From Thermoplasmata archaeon (lineage in GTDB: Archaea; Thermoplasmatota; Thermoplasmata; Methanomassiliicoccales; Methanomethylophilaceae): DNA of 64,000 nucleotides. Both the position numbers and the translations under genes were made by a program. Numbering within the stretch: the stretch's first letter is position 1; every line of letters starts with the position of its first letter. Location: contig SUTA01000001.1 of NCBI GenBank assembly GCA_015063135.1, positions 168,028 to 232,027 of the forward strand, read 5' to 3'. The notes under the pieces were generated by a model, which was given only the letters and a program-made list of their open reading frames with translations, was not told the DNA's origin and did not search any database. This document shows positions 46,763-55,594 of this stretch, piece after piece.

Positions 46763-47294
46763 GAAGGTGTACTTCGACCGCCTCGCGCGCATGACCGACA
46801 GCTACGCCATCGCGACCAAGGTCTCCAAGGACAAGCGCCCATGCACGATCATCGAGGAATGCGACAGGGAGGCGGAGCGCAGGGAGCTCCTCGATACCGA
46901 CATCAGGGTCGCGGCATTCGATCTGGATACCGTGGAACCGGAGGATGCCGGTGGGCTGGCGGCTTAGGCCGATGACCTAGGGGTCGTGCTGGCCGCATCC
47001 AACCTCTCCTTTGAGATATGGCTCATCATGCACCTGGGCGACATCGGCAGGCTGGAGACGCAGGATGATTACGAACACGAGCTGTCCAGACTCCTCGAGA
47101 GGAGGTATGAGAAGGCCGAAGGGCTCAAGAACCGTCTCACGGAGGAGAGCGTGAGGGATGCCGTGGGGATAGGATCCAAGAGGTTGCCGGACGGAAGCAT
47201 CGTTTCCAGCAGGAAGACGGCGAACAGCAGCACGGTCTGGAAGATCGTTGGCAAGATCATCGATGATACGATGCGATTCTTCTCTGGACCGTAG
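46689..47294 (+). CDS. RloB-like protein interrupted by one in-frame TAG codon
   Basis: The frame from ATG 46689 runs to TAG at 46965-46967 and continues in the same phase to 47294, 201 residues plus the TAG position. Both halves match RloB: MCEGTSEKVYFDRL (nucleotide-binding TOPRIM-like start) and VAAFDLDTVE (acidic metal-binding strand) before the TAG, and ASNLSFEIWLIMH after it, the family's S-x-P/S-FE-x-W-x2-H motif. Either this is a nonsense pseudogene, a sequence error, or UAG is read as pyrrolysine, as occurs in Methanomassiliicoccales. The reading frame after the TAG is intact and unbroken for 108 codons, which argues that the change is recent or tolerated. It overlaps rloA by 74 bp. 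Confidence 0.7.
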
Positions 47295-47387
47295 GACGTC
47301 CTTGGCAACGTGCCTGTTCCGGCGGATATTCCAACATTGGACCTCGCCCCCGAGGAGCCTCTGCTCGATCTGTTCCTTCTGCGACGG

Positions 47388-48335
47388 CTATCGCGAGGCG
47401 GCGCTGGGGACCTCAAAGTTAACAATTGTTAAGTATGATGAGTCCAGCCCGACCAACGGAAACACCAGGAACAATCGGATCACGTCCCTTATGGCCCTGA
47501 AGTAGTCGTTGACCTTGTTCCTGCCCAGCCAGGCCTCCAGCTCCTCCCTGGAGATGAAGTCGCTCATGTAGGCGATGATCTCCGGGCACAGGATCTTCCC
47601 ACCGATCCTCCTCTCCTCCTCGCAGACGAAGGTGGAGGACATGAGCAGCGAGTCGAACGTGCCGGCGTCGATCCATTTGGTCCCCTCCGGGAAGATCTCC
47701 ACATGGAGGTCCCCCTCCTGGAGGTACAATCTGTTCAGATCCGTTATCTCCAGCTCGCCCCTGGCGGACGGGGTCAGCCTCTCGGCCATCTCGCTGGCCC
47801 TCCCGTCGTAGAAGTACAGGCCGACCACGGCGTAATCCGATTCGGGCTCCTCCGGCTTCTCCTCCAGGGAAGTGACGTTCATGTCCCCGTCGAAGGCCAC
47901 CACCCCGAACCTCTCCGGGTCCGGCACGCGGTAGCCGAAGACCAGGGCGCCGCCGTCGAAGGAAGCCGCCTTCCTGAGCAGCTGCTCCAGGCCGGGGCCG
48001 TAGAAGATATTGTCCCCCAGCACGAGGCACACGCTGTCGCCGCCGATGAACCTCTCGCCGATGATCAGCGCGTCGGCGATCCCCCTCTGCACGTGCTGCA
48101 CATCGTATTCTATGTGTATCCCGAACTGGGACCCGTCGCCGAGGGTCCTCCTAAAGTTCTCCAGGTCGGATTCGTTGGTTATCACCAGGATGTCCCTGAT
48201 GCCGGCGGTCATGAGGGTGCACAGCGGATAGTATATCATGGGCCGGTCGTAGACCGGCAGCAGTATCTTGGATATCGGGAGGGTGGCGGGCGAGAGCCTC
48301 GTGCCCGCGCCGGCCGCCAGGATTATCCCCTTCAT
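47388..48335 (-). CDS. Glucose-1-phosphate nucleotidyltransferase (RmlA-like)
   Basis: A 315-residue sugar nucleotidyltransferase making dTDP- or UDP-glucose from glucose-1-phosphate and NTP. The motifs are GIILAAGAGTRLSPAT with SKILLPVYDRPMIYYPL (nucleotide binding, and the RmlA-specific P-x-YDKPMIYYPL), LGDNIFYG (metal-binding Asp) and VTSLEEKPEEP. EITDLNRLYL and GTKWIDAGTFDSL are typical of RmlA, so the dTDP-glucose route is favoured. The ATG overlaps the stop of the upstream phosphohexomutase (ATGA). The last 20 residues, from LFLVFPLVGLD, are not family sequence, so the natural stop may have been lost. A palindrome TTAACAATTGTTAA lies in that tail. Confidence 0.9.
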   Translation of the reverse strand: MKGIILAAGAGTRLSPATLPISKILLPVYDRPMIYYPLCTLMTAGIRDILVITNESDLENFRRTLGDGSQFGIHIEYDVQHVQRGIADALIIGERFIGGDSVCLVLGDNIFYGPGLEQLLRKAASFDGGALVFGYRVPDPERFGVVAFDGDMNVTSLEEKPEEPESDYAVVGLYFYDGRASEMAERLTPSARGELEITDLNRLYLQEGDLHVEIFPEGTKWIDAGTFDSLLMSSTFVCEEERRIGGKILCPEIIAYMSDFISREELEAWLGRNKVNDYFRAIRDVIRLFLVFPLVGLDSSYLTIVNFEVPSAASR

Positions 48336-49687
48336 CTGGGGGCCTCCAGCCTGGAGACCACTTCCTCGAACAATGCGACCAACCGCTCCGACCTCCCCCT
48401 GGCCACCTCCTCGTCCTTGGACTCGGATGTGATCCTGAACTTCGGCTCGGTGCCGGAGGGGCGCATGATCGCCCATCCGTCGGCCTTGTCTATCCTTATG
48501 CCGTCCACGGTGTTCAGGTCGTGGTCCTTGAGGGCATCCCTCATCCCCTCGATGACCGCGGGCTTGAGGTCGTCCCTGCATGGCATCACGGCCTTCACGG
48601 TGTGGTATCTCGGCAGGGAATCCACCTGCTCGTCCAGGGATCCGTTCCTGGCGATCAGCTCGAGCATCCTGACGATGGACATCGCCCCGTCGCGGCAGAA
48701 CTGGTGGTCGCCGAATATGGCCCCGCCGTTGTCCTCCCCTCCGATTATCGCGCCGGTCTCCATCATCTTCCTGGCGACCACGGGGGAGCCCACGGCCGTG
48801 AGGACGATGTCGCCTCCGGCCTGTTTGACCGAATCGGAGACAACGGATGATGTGGCGACGGTGGTCACGGCCTTCCCGCCGTTCCCAACGGCGCCCCTGG
48901 CTAGGAGCGCCAGCGAGACGTCCCCGGGGATGTACCTCCCGGAGCCGGTGACGAAGCAGCACCTGTCAGCATCGCCGTCGTGGGCGGCGCCGAGGTCGAA
49001 CTGCCCCGTCTTCATGAGTGACATGAGCTGGGGGAGGTTCCTCTCCAGGGGCTCGCTGTGGTGCCCCGGGAACCTGCCGTCCGGGTTGCAGTTGATCCCG
49101 ACGACGGTGACCCCGAGCCTCCTCATGAGGAGCGGGGTTGTGTTACTGCCTGCGCCGTTGGCGCAGTCCAGGCACAGCCTGATGTTCGCCTTCCTGATCA
49201 GGTCGACGTCCGCCTTGGACACTATCGCGTCGACGTACTCCTCGCCGGCGGTCCCGATGACCGTCCTGGAGCCGATGGCGTCCCATGATGCCGTTTCCAG
49301 ATCCGAATCGAAGGCGTCCTCGATCCTGGATTCCTCCTCCTTGCTGCACTCGGTGCCGTCGGAGGATACGCACTTGACCCCGTTGAACTCCGGAGGATTG
49401 TGGGATGCTGTGATCATGACGCCGCCGGTGACGTCGTGTGTTTTAACATAATACTGGAGTGCGGGGGTCGGCACCATCCCGAGGTCGTGGACGTCGGCGC
49501 CCATGGCCATGATGCCGGCCGAGACTGCGGAGACCAGCATGTCCGAGGATATCCTGGTGTCGCAGGCGATCGCGATGGGGCCGGGCCCCAGGACGGATGC
49601 GATGGACATCCCTATCTTGGTCAGGTTCCCGCAGTCCAGGAAGCCGTTCGCGATCCCGCGTATGCCGTTCGTGCCGAACATCCTCAT
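48332..49687 (-). CDS. Phosphohexomutase (phosphoglucomutase/phosphomannomutase/GlmM type)
   Basis: A 451-residue alpha-D-phosphohexomutase that moves phosphate between C6 and C1 of a hexose or hexosamine. All four loops are present: phosphoserine ITASHNPPEFNG, metal loop DGDADR, sugar-binding GEDNGG and phosphate-binding RPSGTEPK. The N-terminal MFGTNGIRG is like archaeal members. The product would feed the RmlA-like enzyme encoded by the overlapping downstream gene, giving a nucleotide-sugar module for surface glycans. Specificity among glucose, mannose and glucosamine cannot be settled from the motifs. A TTTAAA at 49716-49721 could serve as its TATA box. Confidence 0.9.
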   Translation of the reverse strand: MRMFGTNGIRGIANGFLDCGNLTKIGMSIASVLGPGPIAIACDTRISSDMLVSAVSAGIMAMGADVHDLGMVPTPALQYYVKTHDVTGGVMITASHNPPEFNGVKCVSSDGTECSKEEESRIEDAFDSDLETASWDAIGSRTVIGTAGEEYVDAIVSKADVDLIRKANIRLCLDCANGAGSNTTPLLMRRLGVTVVGINCNPDGRFPGHHSEPLERNLPQLMSLMKTGQFDLGAAHDGDADRCCFVTGSGRYIPGDVSLALLARGAVGNGGKAVTTVATSSVVSDSVKQAGGDIVLTAVGSPVVARKMMETGAIIGGEDNGGAIFGDHQFCRDGAMSIVRMLELIARNGSLDEQVDSLPRYHTVKAVMPCRDDLKPAVIEGMRDALKDHDLNTVDGIRIDKADGWAIMRPSGTEPKFRITSESKDEEVARGRSERLVALFEEVVSRLEAPR

Positions 49688-49929
49688 TAAATCGCGCGTA
49701 TATCCCTAAACAGGGTTTAAAACCTTGCCAGGAATGTGGGATAACACGTCCAGCGTTAATACGATAATGTATGGGAATGTGCAAGCGTTTCCGGAACAGG
49801 CCAATGGTGCCGGCGGCAGGGCCAACGGAGCCATCGTCCAAAGGAGGACCGACATCGCCGGTTGCACTACGAGGGCCATCCTGTAGAGGGCTGATTTACG
49901 GAGGCCGTATTACAATCCAGATGAACAAA
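49688..49929. other. Intergenic, no gene recognised
   Basis: Contains the phosphohexomutase promoter side. No convincing coding or RNA feature is seen in the rest. Confidence 0.4.
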
Positions 49930-49976
49930 AAGTCAAGAAAAGAAAAAATGATTATAATTGACTTTTCTTTATATAT
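49930..49976 (+). promoter_or_regulatory. Fic gene promoter with inverted and repeated operator-like sites
   Basis: AAGTCAAGAAAAG at 49930-49942, then TTGACTTTTCTT at 49958-49969 as its partial inverse, then TTTATATAT at 49968-49976, 22-30 bp before the GTG start. The identical 13 bp AAGTCAAGAAAAG recurs after the gene at 51315-51327. Confidence 0.55.
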
Positions 49977-49997
49977 CATGAATGTATTGAGAACATT

Positions 49998-51287
49998 GTG
50001 AAAAAGATAGAACAGGTTCCTGATATCAATACTCTGGACAGCAGTTCCGTCAAGGACATCCTGCTGGATCCCGAACAGATGGAGCGGGTGAATCGCTTCA
50101 ACAAGGAGTACTACCACTGGGATGAACTCCGCTATAGGATCGACGATGAGATGAGGGACGGCTTCTGGATCGTGATGAAGCTGCTCCGCAAGAGCAATTC
50201 CAAGCAGATACATGTCTGCGGCCTCGATGTCAGCTATGTTCTGTTACCAGAGTTCCAGGAGTATCTGTTCCATATAGACCGCGATTCCGCAGGGCTGATC
50301 TCCATAGACAATCCGAATAAGAAGGTCATCCAAAGATACGTGACAAGCTCGCTGATGGAGGAGGCCATCGCCTCCAGCCAGATGGAGGGCGCGGCTACTA
50401 CCAGGAAGGAAGCCAAGCGCATGCTCAGGTCCCAGCGGAGGCCCAGGAACGTCGATGAGAGGATGATCGTCAACAACTACGAGGCCATGGAGCACATCAA
50501 AAAGACGGCTTCTGGTGATCTCAGCATCCCGGTGATACTCGAGATGCATAGGACCATCACCAAGGGAACCCTTCACGAAGGCCCGGAGTGGGAGGGGAGG
50601 TTCAGAGAAGACGACGACACCGTGGTCGCAAGCCCGGATAAGGAAGACGTCATCTTCCATGTTCCGCCGAAGCATGATTCGATCCCTGCGCTCATGCAGG
50701 AGCTTTGCGATTTCGTCAACGAGGAGGGAGAGGAGTTCATCCACCCGATATTGAAGGGCATAATGATCCATTACCTCATAGGCTACATTCATCCGTTCGT
50801 GAACGGCAACGGCCGTCTGGCCAGATCCCTGTACTACTGGTATGTGATCAAGAAAGGGTATTGGCTGATGGAGTTCACATCCATATCCAGGATCATGAAG
50901 AACTCGCAGACCAGATATGGGCTGGCTTATCAATACACGGAGACGGACGGATACGATCTGACATACTTCATGAAATTCAATCTGAATTGCATAGAGAAGG
51001 GTGTCGACGACCTCAGAAAGTACATCGATAAGAAGGCCAAGGAGCAGAGGAAGACCATAGAGGCCATAGAATCGAGCGCCGGTTTGAACCTCTGCGAGGT
51101 CACCATCGTCAAGGATTACATCAAGGACGGGGTACCGTTCAGCATAAGGGAGATCTCCGTAAGATACTCAATCTCATACCAGACCGCGAGGAACTATGTG
51201 AAGGACCTATGCGCGAAAGGCTATGTTAAGCCTGTATCCAAAGATCGCAAGACTGTTCTGTACTCCGTAACCGGCAATGACACCTGA
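49998..51287 (+). CDS. Fic-family protein (AMP transferase-like) with C-terminal winged helix
   Basis: A 429-residue Fic protein. Fic enzymes transfer AMP or related groups from nucleotides to target hydroxyls. The catalytic motif HPFVNGNGRLAR is complete, with His at residue 265. The N-terminal inhibitory helix has SSQMEG (S-x3-E-G) near residue 125, so this is a class II, self-inhibited Fic. Residues 370-429 form a winged helix-turn-helix (IREISVRYSISYQTARNYVKDL), implying DNA binding and probably autoregulation through the repeated sites around the gene. The start is GTG at 49998, fixed by the TATA box 22-30 bp upstream; an in-frame ATG would remove the conserved N-terminus. It is monocistronic. 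Confidence 0.9.
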   Translation: MKKIEQVPDINTLDSSSVKDILLDPEQMERVNRFNKEYYHWDELRYRIDDEMRDGFWIVMKLLRKSNSKQIHVCGLDVSYVLLPEFQEYLFHIDRDSAGLISIDNPNKKVIQRYVTSSLMEEAIASSQMEGAATTRKEAKRMLRSQRRPRNVDERMIVNNYEAMEHIKKTASGDLSIPVILEMHRTITKGTLHEGPEWEGRFREDDDTVVASPDKEDVIFHVPPKHDSIPALMQELCDFVNEEGEEFIHPILKGIMIHYLIGYIHPFVNGNGRLARSLYYWYVIKKGYWLMEFTSISRIMKNSQTRYGLAYQYTETDGYDLTYFMKFNLNCIEKGVDDLRKYIDKKAKEQRKTIEAIESSAGLNLCEVTIVKDYIKDGVPFSIREISVRYSISYQTARNYVKDLCAKGYVKPVSKDRKTVLYSVTGNDT

Positions 51288-51314
51288 TAGGGCCGCCACA
51301 GCGGCTGGGACTGA

Positions 51315-51327
51315 AAGTCAAGAAAAG
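51315..51327 (+). promoter_or_regulatory. Downstream copy of the Fic operator-like 13-mer
   Basis: A perfect copy of the AAGTCAAGAAAAG found before the Fic gene, here 28 bp after its stop and followed by a second AGTCAAAA. No gene starts just after it on the plus strand. Confidence 0.5.
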
Positions 51328-51479
51328 TCAAAACGTTTTAATTTTACTTTTTATGAGCAGCGGATCCATATGCTGGCACATACGTTGATGACTCTAAGGC
51401 TGTTGAATCTTTCCGAATCTTCATATTTCCTGTGAATGGGACTTCGTTCATGAAATGTTGAGTCTGTCTGCAGCTTTCG

Positions 51480-52271
51480 CTACCCATAACAATGGATTCG
51501 CCCGAATCCCCCAAGTTTTGAACTTGACTTGGACAGTTGACTTTGCTTCACGAGACCGTTTTTGGGAGATTCTGCCGACCGGATTTCCTGTCCGATGAAC
51601 ACAGCCGGCATTCCCGCGAAATTTGGAATCCGGCTCCATTGGACAGTCAGTGCTTCATAGGGCCCCGGCTGCGCCGGAACCGCTTGAAACACCCCTCGAT
51701 GATGCTCCGGGATGGCGGAAATGCGCCCTGTGAGCTCGCCCTCGTTGCTGTATGCGCGGTCCACCCATCCCTCTGGATCGGCGTTACTGTCCAATGGAGC
51801 GGATCCTCGATGATCGTCTTCGCCGCGGCCCCCATCGGTCCCGATCGGCCATCGGAATCGAGAATCGGCACCGGCATCGATCCCCATGTATCGGGATTCC
51901 TCCGGCCCGACGATGTTCAGCTCCTCGAGGTTGGCCCTGACCGAGTCCAATCCCTTGATGGCGCTCTCCTTGCGGGAATACCCCTCGGACGCCGCGAGCA
52001 CCGTCTCGCCGTTCATGGCCACCAGCCTGAACCTGAAATCCCCTGCGGCATCCTTGAATATCTGCCACTTCGGGAATCCGAGCTCCTTGAAGTCCGGGAC
52101 GGTCTGGTCCTCAATGTAGGAGTTCCTGTTCCTCTTCACGGATTCGATGCCGCTCTTGGCGCTCTTCAGCGACTTGTACGTCTGCGATACCCCGACGACC
52201 TGCCCGTTGTTCGCGACAACGGTGAAGTGGTAGCCGTCGTTCGATGTCTTCTTGATGATGACTTTTCCCAT
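51480..52271 (-). CDS. YegP-like (DUF1508) tandem-domain protein with run-on C-terminus
   Basis: The first 120 residues are two DUF1508/YegP beta-beta-alpha modules: residues 1-52 (GYHFTVVANNGQVVGVSQTY, then a K-rich helix ending in GIESVKRN) and residues 66-120 (FRFRLVAMNGETVLAASEGY, ending in GLDSVRANL). Such two-module proteins are usually about 110-125 residues, of unknown role, sometimes linked with stress. Residues 125-263 have no resemblance to the family, are rich in Arg, Pro and Ser, and look like translated non-coding or relic DNA. The natural stop, expected near plus position 51,890, has probably been lost. Confidence 0.7.
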   Translation of the reverse strand: MGKVIIKKTSNDGYHFTVVANNGQVVGVSQTYKSLKSAKSGIESVKRNRNSYIEDQTVPDFKELGFPKWQIFKDAAGDFRFRLVAMNGETVLAASEGYSRKESAIKGLDSVRANLEELNIVGPEESRYMGIDAGADSRFRWPIGTDGGRGEDDHRGSAPLDSNADPEGWVDRAYSNEGELTGRISAIPEHHRGVFQAVPAQPGPYEALTVQWSRIPNFAGMPAVFIGQEIRSAESPKNGLVKQSQLSKSSSKLGGFGRIHCYG

Positions 52272-52466
52272 GGGGAATGTATCTGCATCTGGACTTTTAA
52301 CATTTGACGTTTTACTCGTATGGATTGGACGATCGACATCCGTTGCTGGAACTCCGGCTTCGTAATTCTATATGAACGATGACGTTGATGGTATCGATGC
52401 GGGTTGCCTCATCGGCAACTCAGTGGGGGGATCGTGGTCCCTCGACCACTCACCCCTACATCCGAA

Positions 52467-52790
52467 TCATTTTGGGAATATCTTCAGACCGTATCCAGCG
52501 GACTTGTTTCCATTCTTCAGCAGTTTCGACTCTATGATCCTGAAGAACGTTTCGCGCTCCCGCGGATCGGCCTCAGCGCTTCTGTAATACCTTCTTATGC
52601 AGTATGCCACGCAATCCGCCAATTGGGATAGGTGTCTGCAACTGGAGTCGACAAAGATCGGATTCTCAATGAAGGCCTTGACAGCGTTGCCAGGCGACAG
52701 CTTCTGCCAAACATCCGTGTTGAATTTTAAGCTGATCAGCCCCCTCAGGACCAGTCTGCTCGAAGAATGCCACCACTTAAAGACAATCAA
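52467..52790 (-). pseudogene. Mosaic relic: IS1634-type transposase N-terminal piece joined to DUF3800 C-terminal piece
   Basis: The open frame has two parts. Its first 40 residues (LVLRGLISLKFNTDVWQKL, then SPGNAVKAFI) match residues 28-57 of the intact transposase encoded at 55595-57223 (LRELIDSKFSTDVRQKL, SPGNAVKALI). The rest (FVDSSCRHLSQLADCVAYCIRR, ending YGLKIFP) is the typical end of a DUF3800 protein, with the LQ/LADxVAY motif and a final GxKIFP. An element therefore once inserted in, or recombined with, a DUF3800 gene and decayed. No DUF3800 start is left here. Confidence 0.65.
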
Positions 52791-52936
52791 GCGTAAGTGT
52801 CAAACTCGGGTTCGAATTATACACATCTCAGCACCTGATGCTAGGAATGAAACCAATGATACTTGATGTCCAGATTCAACTACGAATGGGTATCAGACGA
52901 TTACAATGCAGTTGCAATTGACGTGACATCTGAGAA

Positions 52937-53764
52937 TCAGAACACCTTTGATATTGCAACCGTGACAATCGATACCGCCAATGCAATAATGGATACTATC
53001 AAAACCATATGAGAATCCCTCAGCATCTTAATGCTATTCTGATATTGCTTCTCCATGTATCTATTATCCTTGGTTTTGCTGACGTTATCGAACGCTATCT
53101 CAGCCTTACGCATCCTTAGGTCCATCTCCGCAGAAAGACCGTTCCAATCATCAGAAGTGAATCTGTTTTTATAATATAGCATGAAAGAATCGAAATACAA
53201 CCTATTGGCCCTTGCTACTGCAATCTGATCCACAGACATCTTAACGCTATCGCCATCGTCATTCAGCTCGATATCATCGTTCCCCCAAAAACAATTGATA
53301 AGATCTGATACCGATTCGACAGCATCAAGGAAACGCCGCGATATTCCGACAAATGGCGACTTGAGTTCCTGTTCTGCATAATCATCTGGGAAAAAGAATG
53401 CATCGAAGGGGCTGTCCATAGCCGTACAGTCATAGAGACCGTCAGAACAACCATCTACAATCCGTCTGAATGCACCCCACATCCCATTAGCATAGCCTAT
53501 GGCATCATAGCCATCCTTGGTGAAGGTAAGCCTACACAGACCCATCTCATCCAAAACTTCGATCACTAATCTGTATCCTTTAAAATCTCCGCAATAGTCC
53601 TTTATCGATGCTATGACTCTTTTTCCCTCAAGCTGGAATAACACAGTGCATCCGATATCATTGACACGGGACTCAACAGACCGACCTTCGGGAAATAACC
53701 TCTTCAATCTAATTTGAGATAGAGCCTTACCGCTGAGATTAGGCATCCAAAAGAGTCTCTCCAT
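52937..53764 (-). CDS. Hypothetical protein with C-terminal membrane helix
   Basis: A 275-residue protein not recognised. It has a mixed alpha/beta body (residues 1-170), a Glu/Lys-rich helical segment (190-245) probably forming a coiled coil, and one C-terminal membrane helix (MVLIVSIIALAVSIVTVAI) followed by SKVF. This tail-anchored plan resembles membrane-bound effector or sensor proteins of accessory islands. The ATG at 53764 is 11 bp after the stop of the small upstream gene; a TTG at 53785 that overlaps the upstream stop is the other option. It forms a two-gene unit. Confidence 0.6.
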   Translation of the reverse strand: MERLFWMPNLSGKALSQIRLKRLFPEGRSVESRVNDIGCTVLFQLEGKRVIASIKDYCGDFKGYRLVIEVLDEMGLCRLTFTKDGYDAIGYANGMWGAFRRIVDGCSDGLYDCTAMDSPFDAFFFPDDYAEQELKSPFVGISRRFLDAVESVSDLINCFWGNDDIELNDDGDSVKMSVDQIAVARANRLYFDSFMLYYKNRFTSDDWNGLSAEMDLRMRKAEIAFDNVSKTKDNRYMEKQYQNSIKMLRDSHMVLIVSIIALAVSIVTVAISKVF

Positions 53765-53774
53765 GAGGAAAGCC

Positions 53775-53951
53775 TCAACACTCAACGGCGGGTGCCTTAA
53801 TCATCGAACCTATGGGACCAGGACCGGCAAAAAGCACTCCATCATCCATGTAGAATCTGATATACGATGCCATAGATAGTGATTTGAGTGCGGGAACATC
53901 TTCCTCCTCCACTGGACGGCCTTTGATGTATTTGTAGAACACATTCTGCAT
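53775..53951 (-). CDS. Small hypothetical protein, first gene of a two-gene unit
   Basis: A 58-residue product from the ATG at 53951 (an ATG at 53984 would add 11 residues). It contains YKYIKGRPVEEEDVP and MASYIRFYMDDGVLFAGPGP, with no family recognised. It lies directly before the tail-anchored protein, whose start is 11 bp after or overlapping its stop, so the two are probably translated together. Confidence 0.45.
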   Translation of the reverse strand: MQNVFYKYIKGRPVEEEDVPALKSLSMASYIRFYMDDGVLFAGPGPIGSMIKAPAVEC

Positions 53952-53984
53952 CCTAACACCCTCATCCGCAGTGCACATCAACAA

Positions 53985-54282
53985 TCACTCCTACCCTCTA
54001 GATGCAATGATAACGCGATCGTCCGCAGAACGCGAAATCTATGACGTTCCACAATAGATTATACCTATAGGTGGCACGTGCACCTGTTACTCTGTACCTA
54101 AAGCTAGCATATAATATTTTGGCTAGTTGTCCACATAGCATCTTTAATTATAGAGCCAAAACCTTGCCATAAAATAATTGGCTGCTCATAGTATCAACGT
54201 ATTCAAGATCAGATTGACGTATCATCAATAAATGGGATAAAAAGATACAACTCCTGCTCCTAATTGCAAAGACTAAAGAAAC
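53985..54282. other. AT-rich intergenic region between divergent units
   Basis: Contains the promoters of the leftward two-gene unit and the rightward HEPN-like gene, including several TATA-like stretches. No ORF with coding character is seen. Confidence 0.4.
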
Positions 54283-54341
54283 TTTATTATAGAGAGTAAA
54301 ATGAACGAAACGACCCATCATTTACAAAACTTCCAGACAGT

Positions 54342-55256
54342 ATGAATAAAGAATTGGAAAGTATCACAAAACAATCTTTGTCATTGGAGAAACAGCTACA
54401 GCCATTCTTTGAAAGAAATACAGAATTGATGAAACAATTGTCGGCTTTAACTCAATCCATTAGCGACATAACAAAGACTATAGGCCCCCTATTAAAATCA
54501 ATTGAAGAACCCTCCAAACTATGGTCTAAATCATTCAGAGATATTTCAGACCTAATTGAATCGTTATCTCCCAAGTATATTACTAAAGAACAATACGCAA
54601 TCTTTGTTCACAATGCTAAACAGTATGGTAGAAGGGGCTGGGGAATTCATCCATATTTTCCTCATGATATAATTATTCAAGATTCTAAGAAAGTAGATTC
54701 AATATTGGAAGAATGTAAAAACAGCGCCATTGACAATACGAATACATGCCTCGATGCGATAAAGGAAGAAATTGGAAAAGAGTTCAGAGATGTGATTGAA
54801 GAAGCAATAATTTGTTTCAATAGTAACTGCTATAGGGCCTGTTGTTGTTTATTGCTGTCGCAAATAGATCGTATATTTCAATCCTTTTCAATGGAACAAT
54901 TCTCTATGAAAATGATTTATAAACAGGATAAGAGGGACAAAATTGATCAGACAGTTACTGAAACTTATGATGTCAGTAAACATGACATCAGCAAGATGTT
55001 AATATGGGTATCTTTGAAGGAAGCATTGGACATATTGTATAGATCAGTCCAATTTGAGGATTATACAGAAGAATTTGATACAGAAAATATTAACAGGCAT
55101 ACCATACAACATGGATATTCGCAACATACTTTTGAAGCTGTGGACTGTTTGCAATTATCAACAATCCTATATTCGTTGATAGCCATGGTTGAAGGCTGGG
55201 AATTCATAAACACAAGATCCTTTACAATGATGGGTACGTTGGTAGAGGAGGAATGA
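54342..55256 (+). CDS. HEPN-like protein with coiled-coil N-terminus
   Basis: A 304-residue AT-rich gene. Residues 1-75 are a coiled coil (repeating polar and hydrophobic residues, QLSALTQSISDITKTIGPLL). The C-terminal half is helical and contains NRHTIQHG at about residue 250, the R-x4-H form of HEPN ribonuclease-like domains, following a helix with an acidic Asp-Glu stretch. Proteins ending with NRHxxxHG are frequent in abortive-infection and toxin contexts. Catalysis is not proven by the motif. A TTTATTATA box is at 54283-54291 with a leader of about 25-30 nt. It is next to an insertion sequence and other accessory genes. Confidence 0.55.
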   Translation: MNKELESITKQSLSLEKQLQPFFERNTELMKQLSALTQSISDITKTIGPLLKSIEEPSKLWSKSFRDISDLIESLSPKYITKEQYAIFVHNAKQYGRRGWGIHPYFPHDIIIQDSKKVDSILEECKNSAIDNTNTCLDAIKEEIGKEFRDVIEEAIICFNSNCYRACCCLLLSQIDRIFQSFSMEQFSMKMIYKQDKRDKIDQTVTETYDVSKHDISKMLIWVSLKEALDILYRSVQFEDYTEEFDTENINRHTIQHGYSQHTFEAVDCLQLSTILYSLIAMVEGWEFINTRSFTMMGTLVEEE

Positions 55257-55485
55257 TAGTTAGTTTCAATTTTAGTTAGAATTCAGCGCTTCCATACAAG
55301 ATGACACGTGAATTCGGCACTTCGAGCAACAATTATTTTCGAGCCTTGATCGGCTCGTTTCTTCTTGATCCGGTGCAAGAACTCGTTGCTGGACCGATGG
55401 TTTCCCGTGATTTTCGAGATTGGCGGCGATAGCTGCCGCTAAGATATTCGGCGTATCGGCGATGTATCCGCAGAAATCTATTTAA

Positions 55486-55534
55486 AATTTTAGCCTTATA
55501 ATCCGAGCAAAGCTCGGATATATAGGCTAAAATT
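55486..55534 (+). other. Long hairpin before the transposase gene
   Basis: AATTTTAGCC (55486-55495) pairs with GGCTAAAATT (55525-55534), TATA with TATA, and ATCCGAGC (55501-55508) with GCTCGGAT (55512-55519) around an AAA loop, giving about 22 pairs with one bulge. It lies between the left end and the transposase start and could block read-through transcription into the gene or hold the TATA box in its stem. Confidence 0.7.
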
Positions 55535-55594
55535 CAGAAATTCTCAGGCGTATCATGCCTAGGCCGGGCTTGGAAGAATAACGGGATTGCAGAC

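Noticed and set aside
47419..47432. Palindrome TTAACAATTGTTAA at the end of the RmlA-like gene, possible attachment or operator site
   Set aside because: It lies in the atypical coding tail and no partner site flanking a mobile segment was found; a similar GATTGTTAACAATC at 42517-42530 seems unrelated.
52790..52830. GGGTTCGAAT resembling a tRNA T-arm
   Set aside because: The flanking bases do not form the 5-bp stem, and no acceptor, D or anticodon arms fit.
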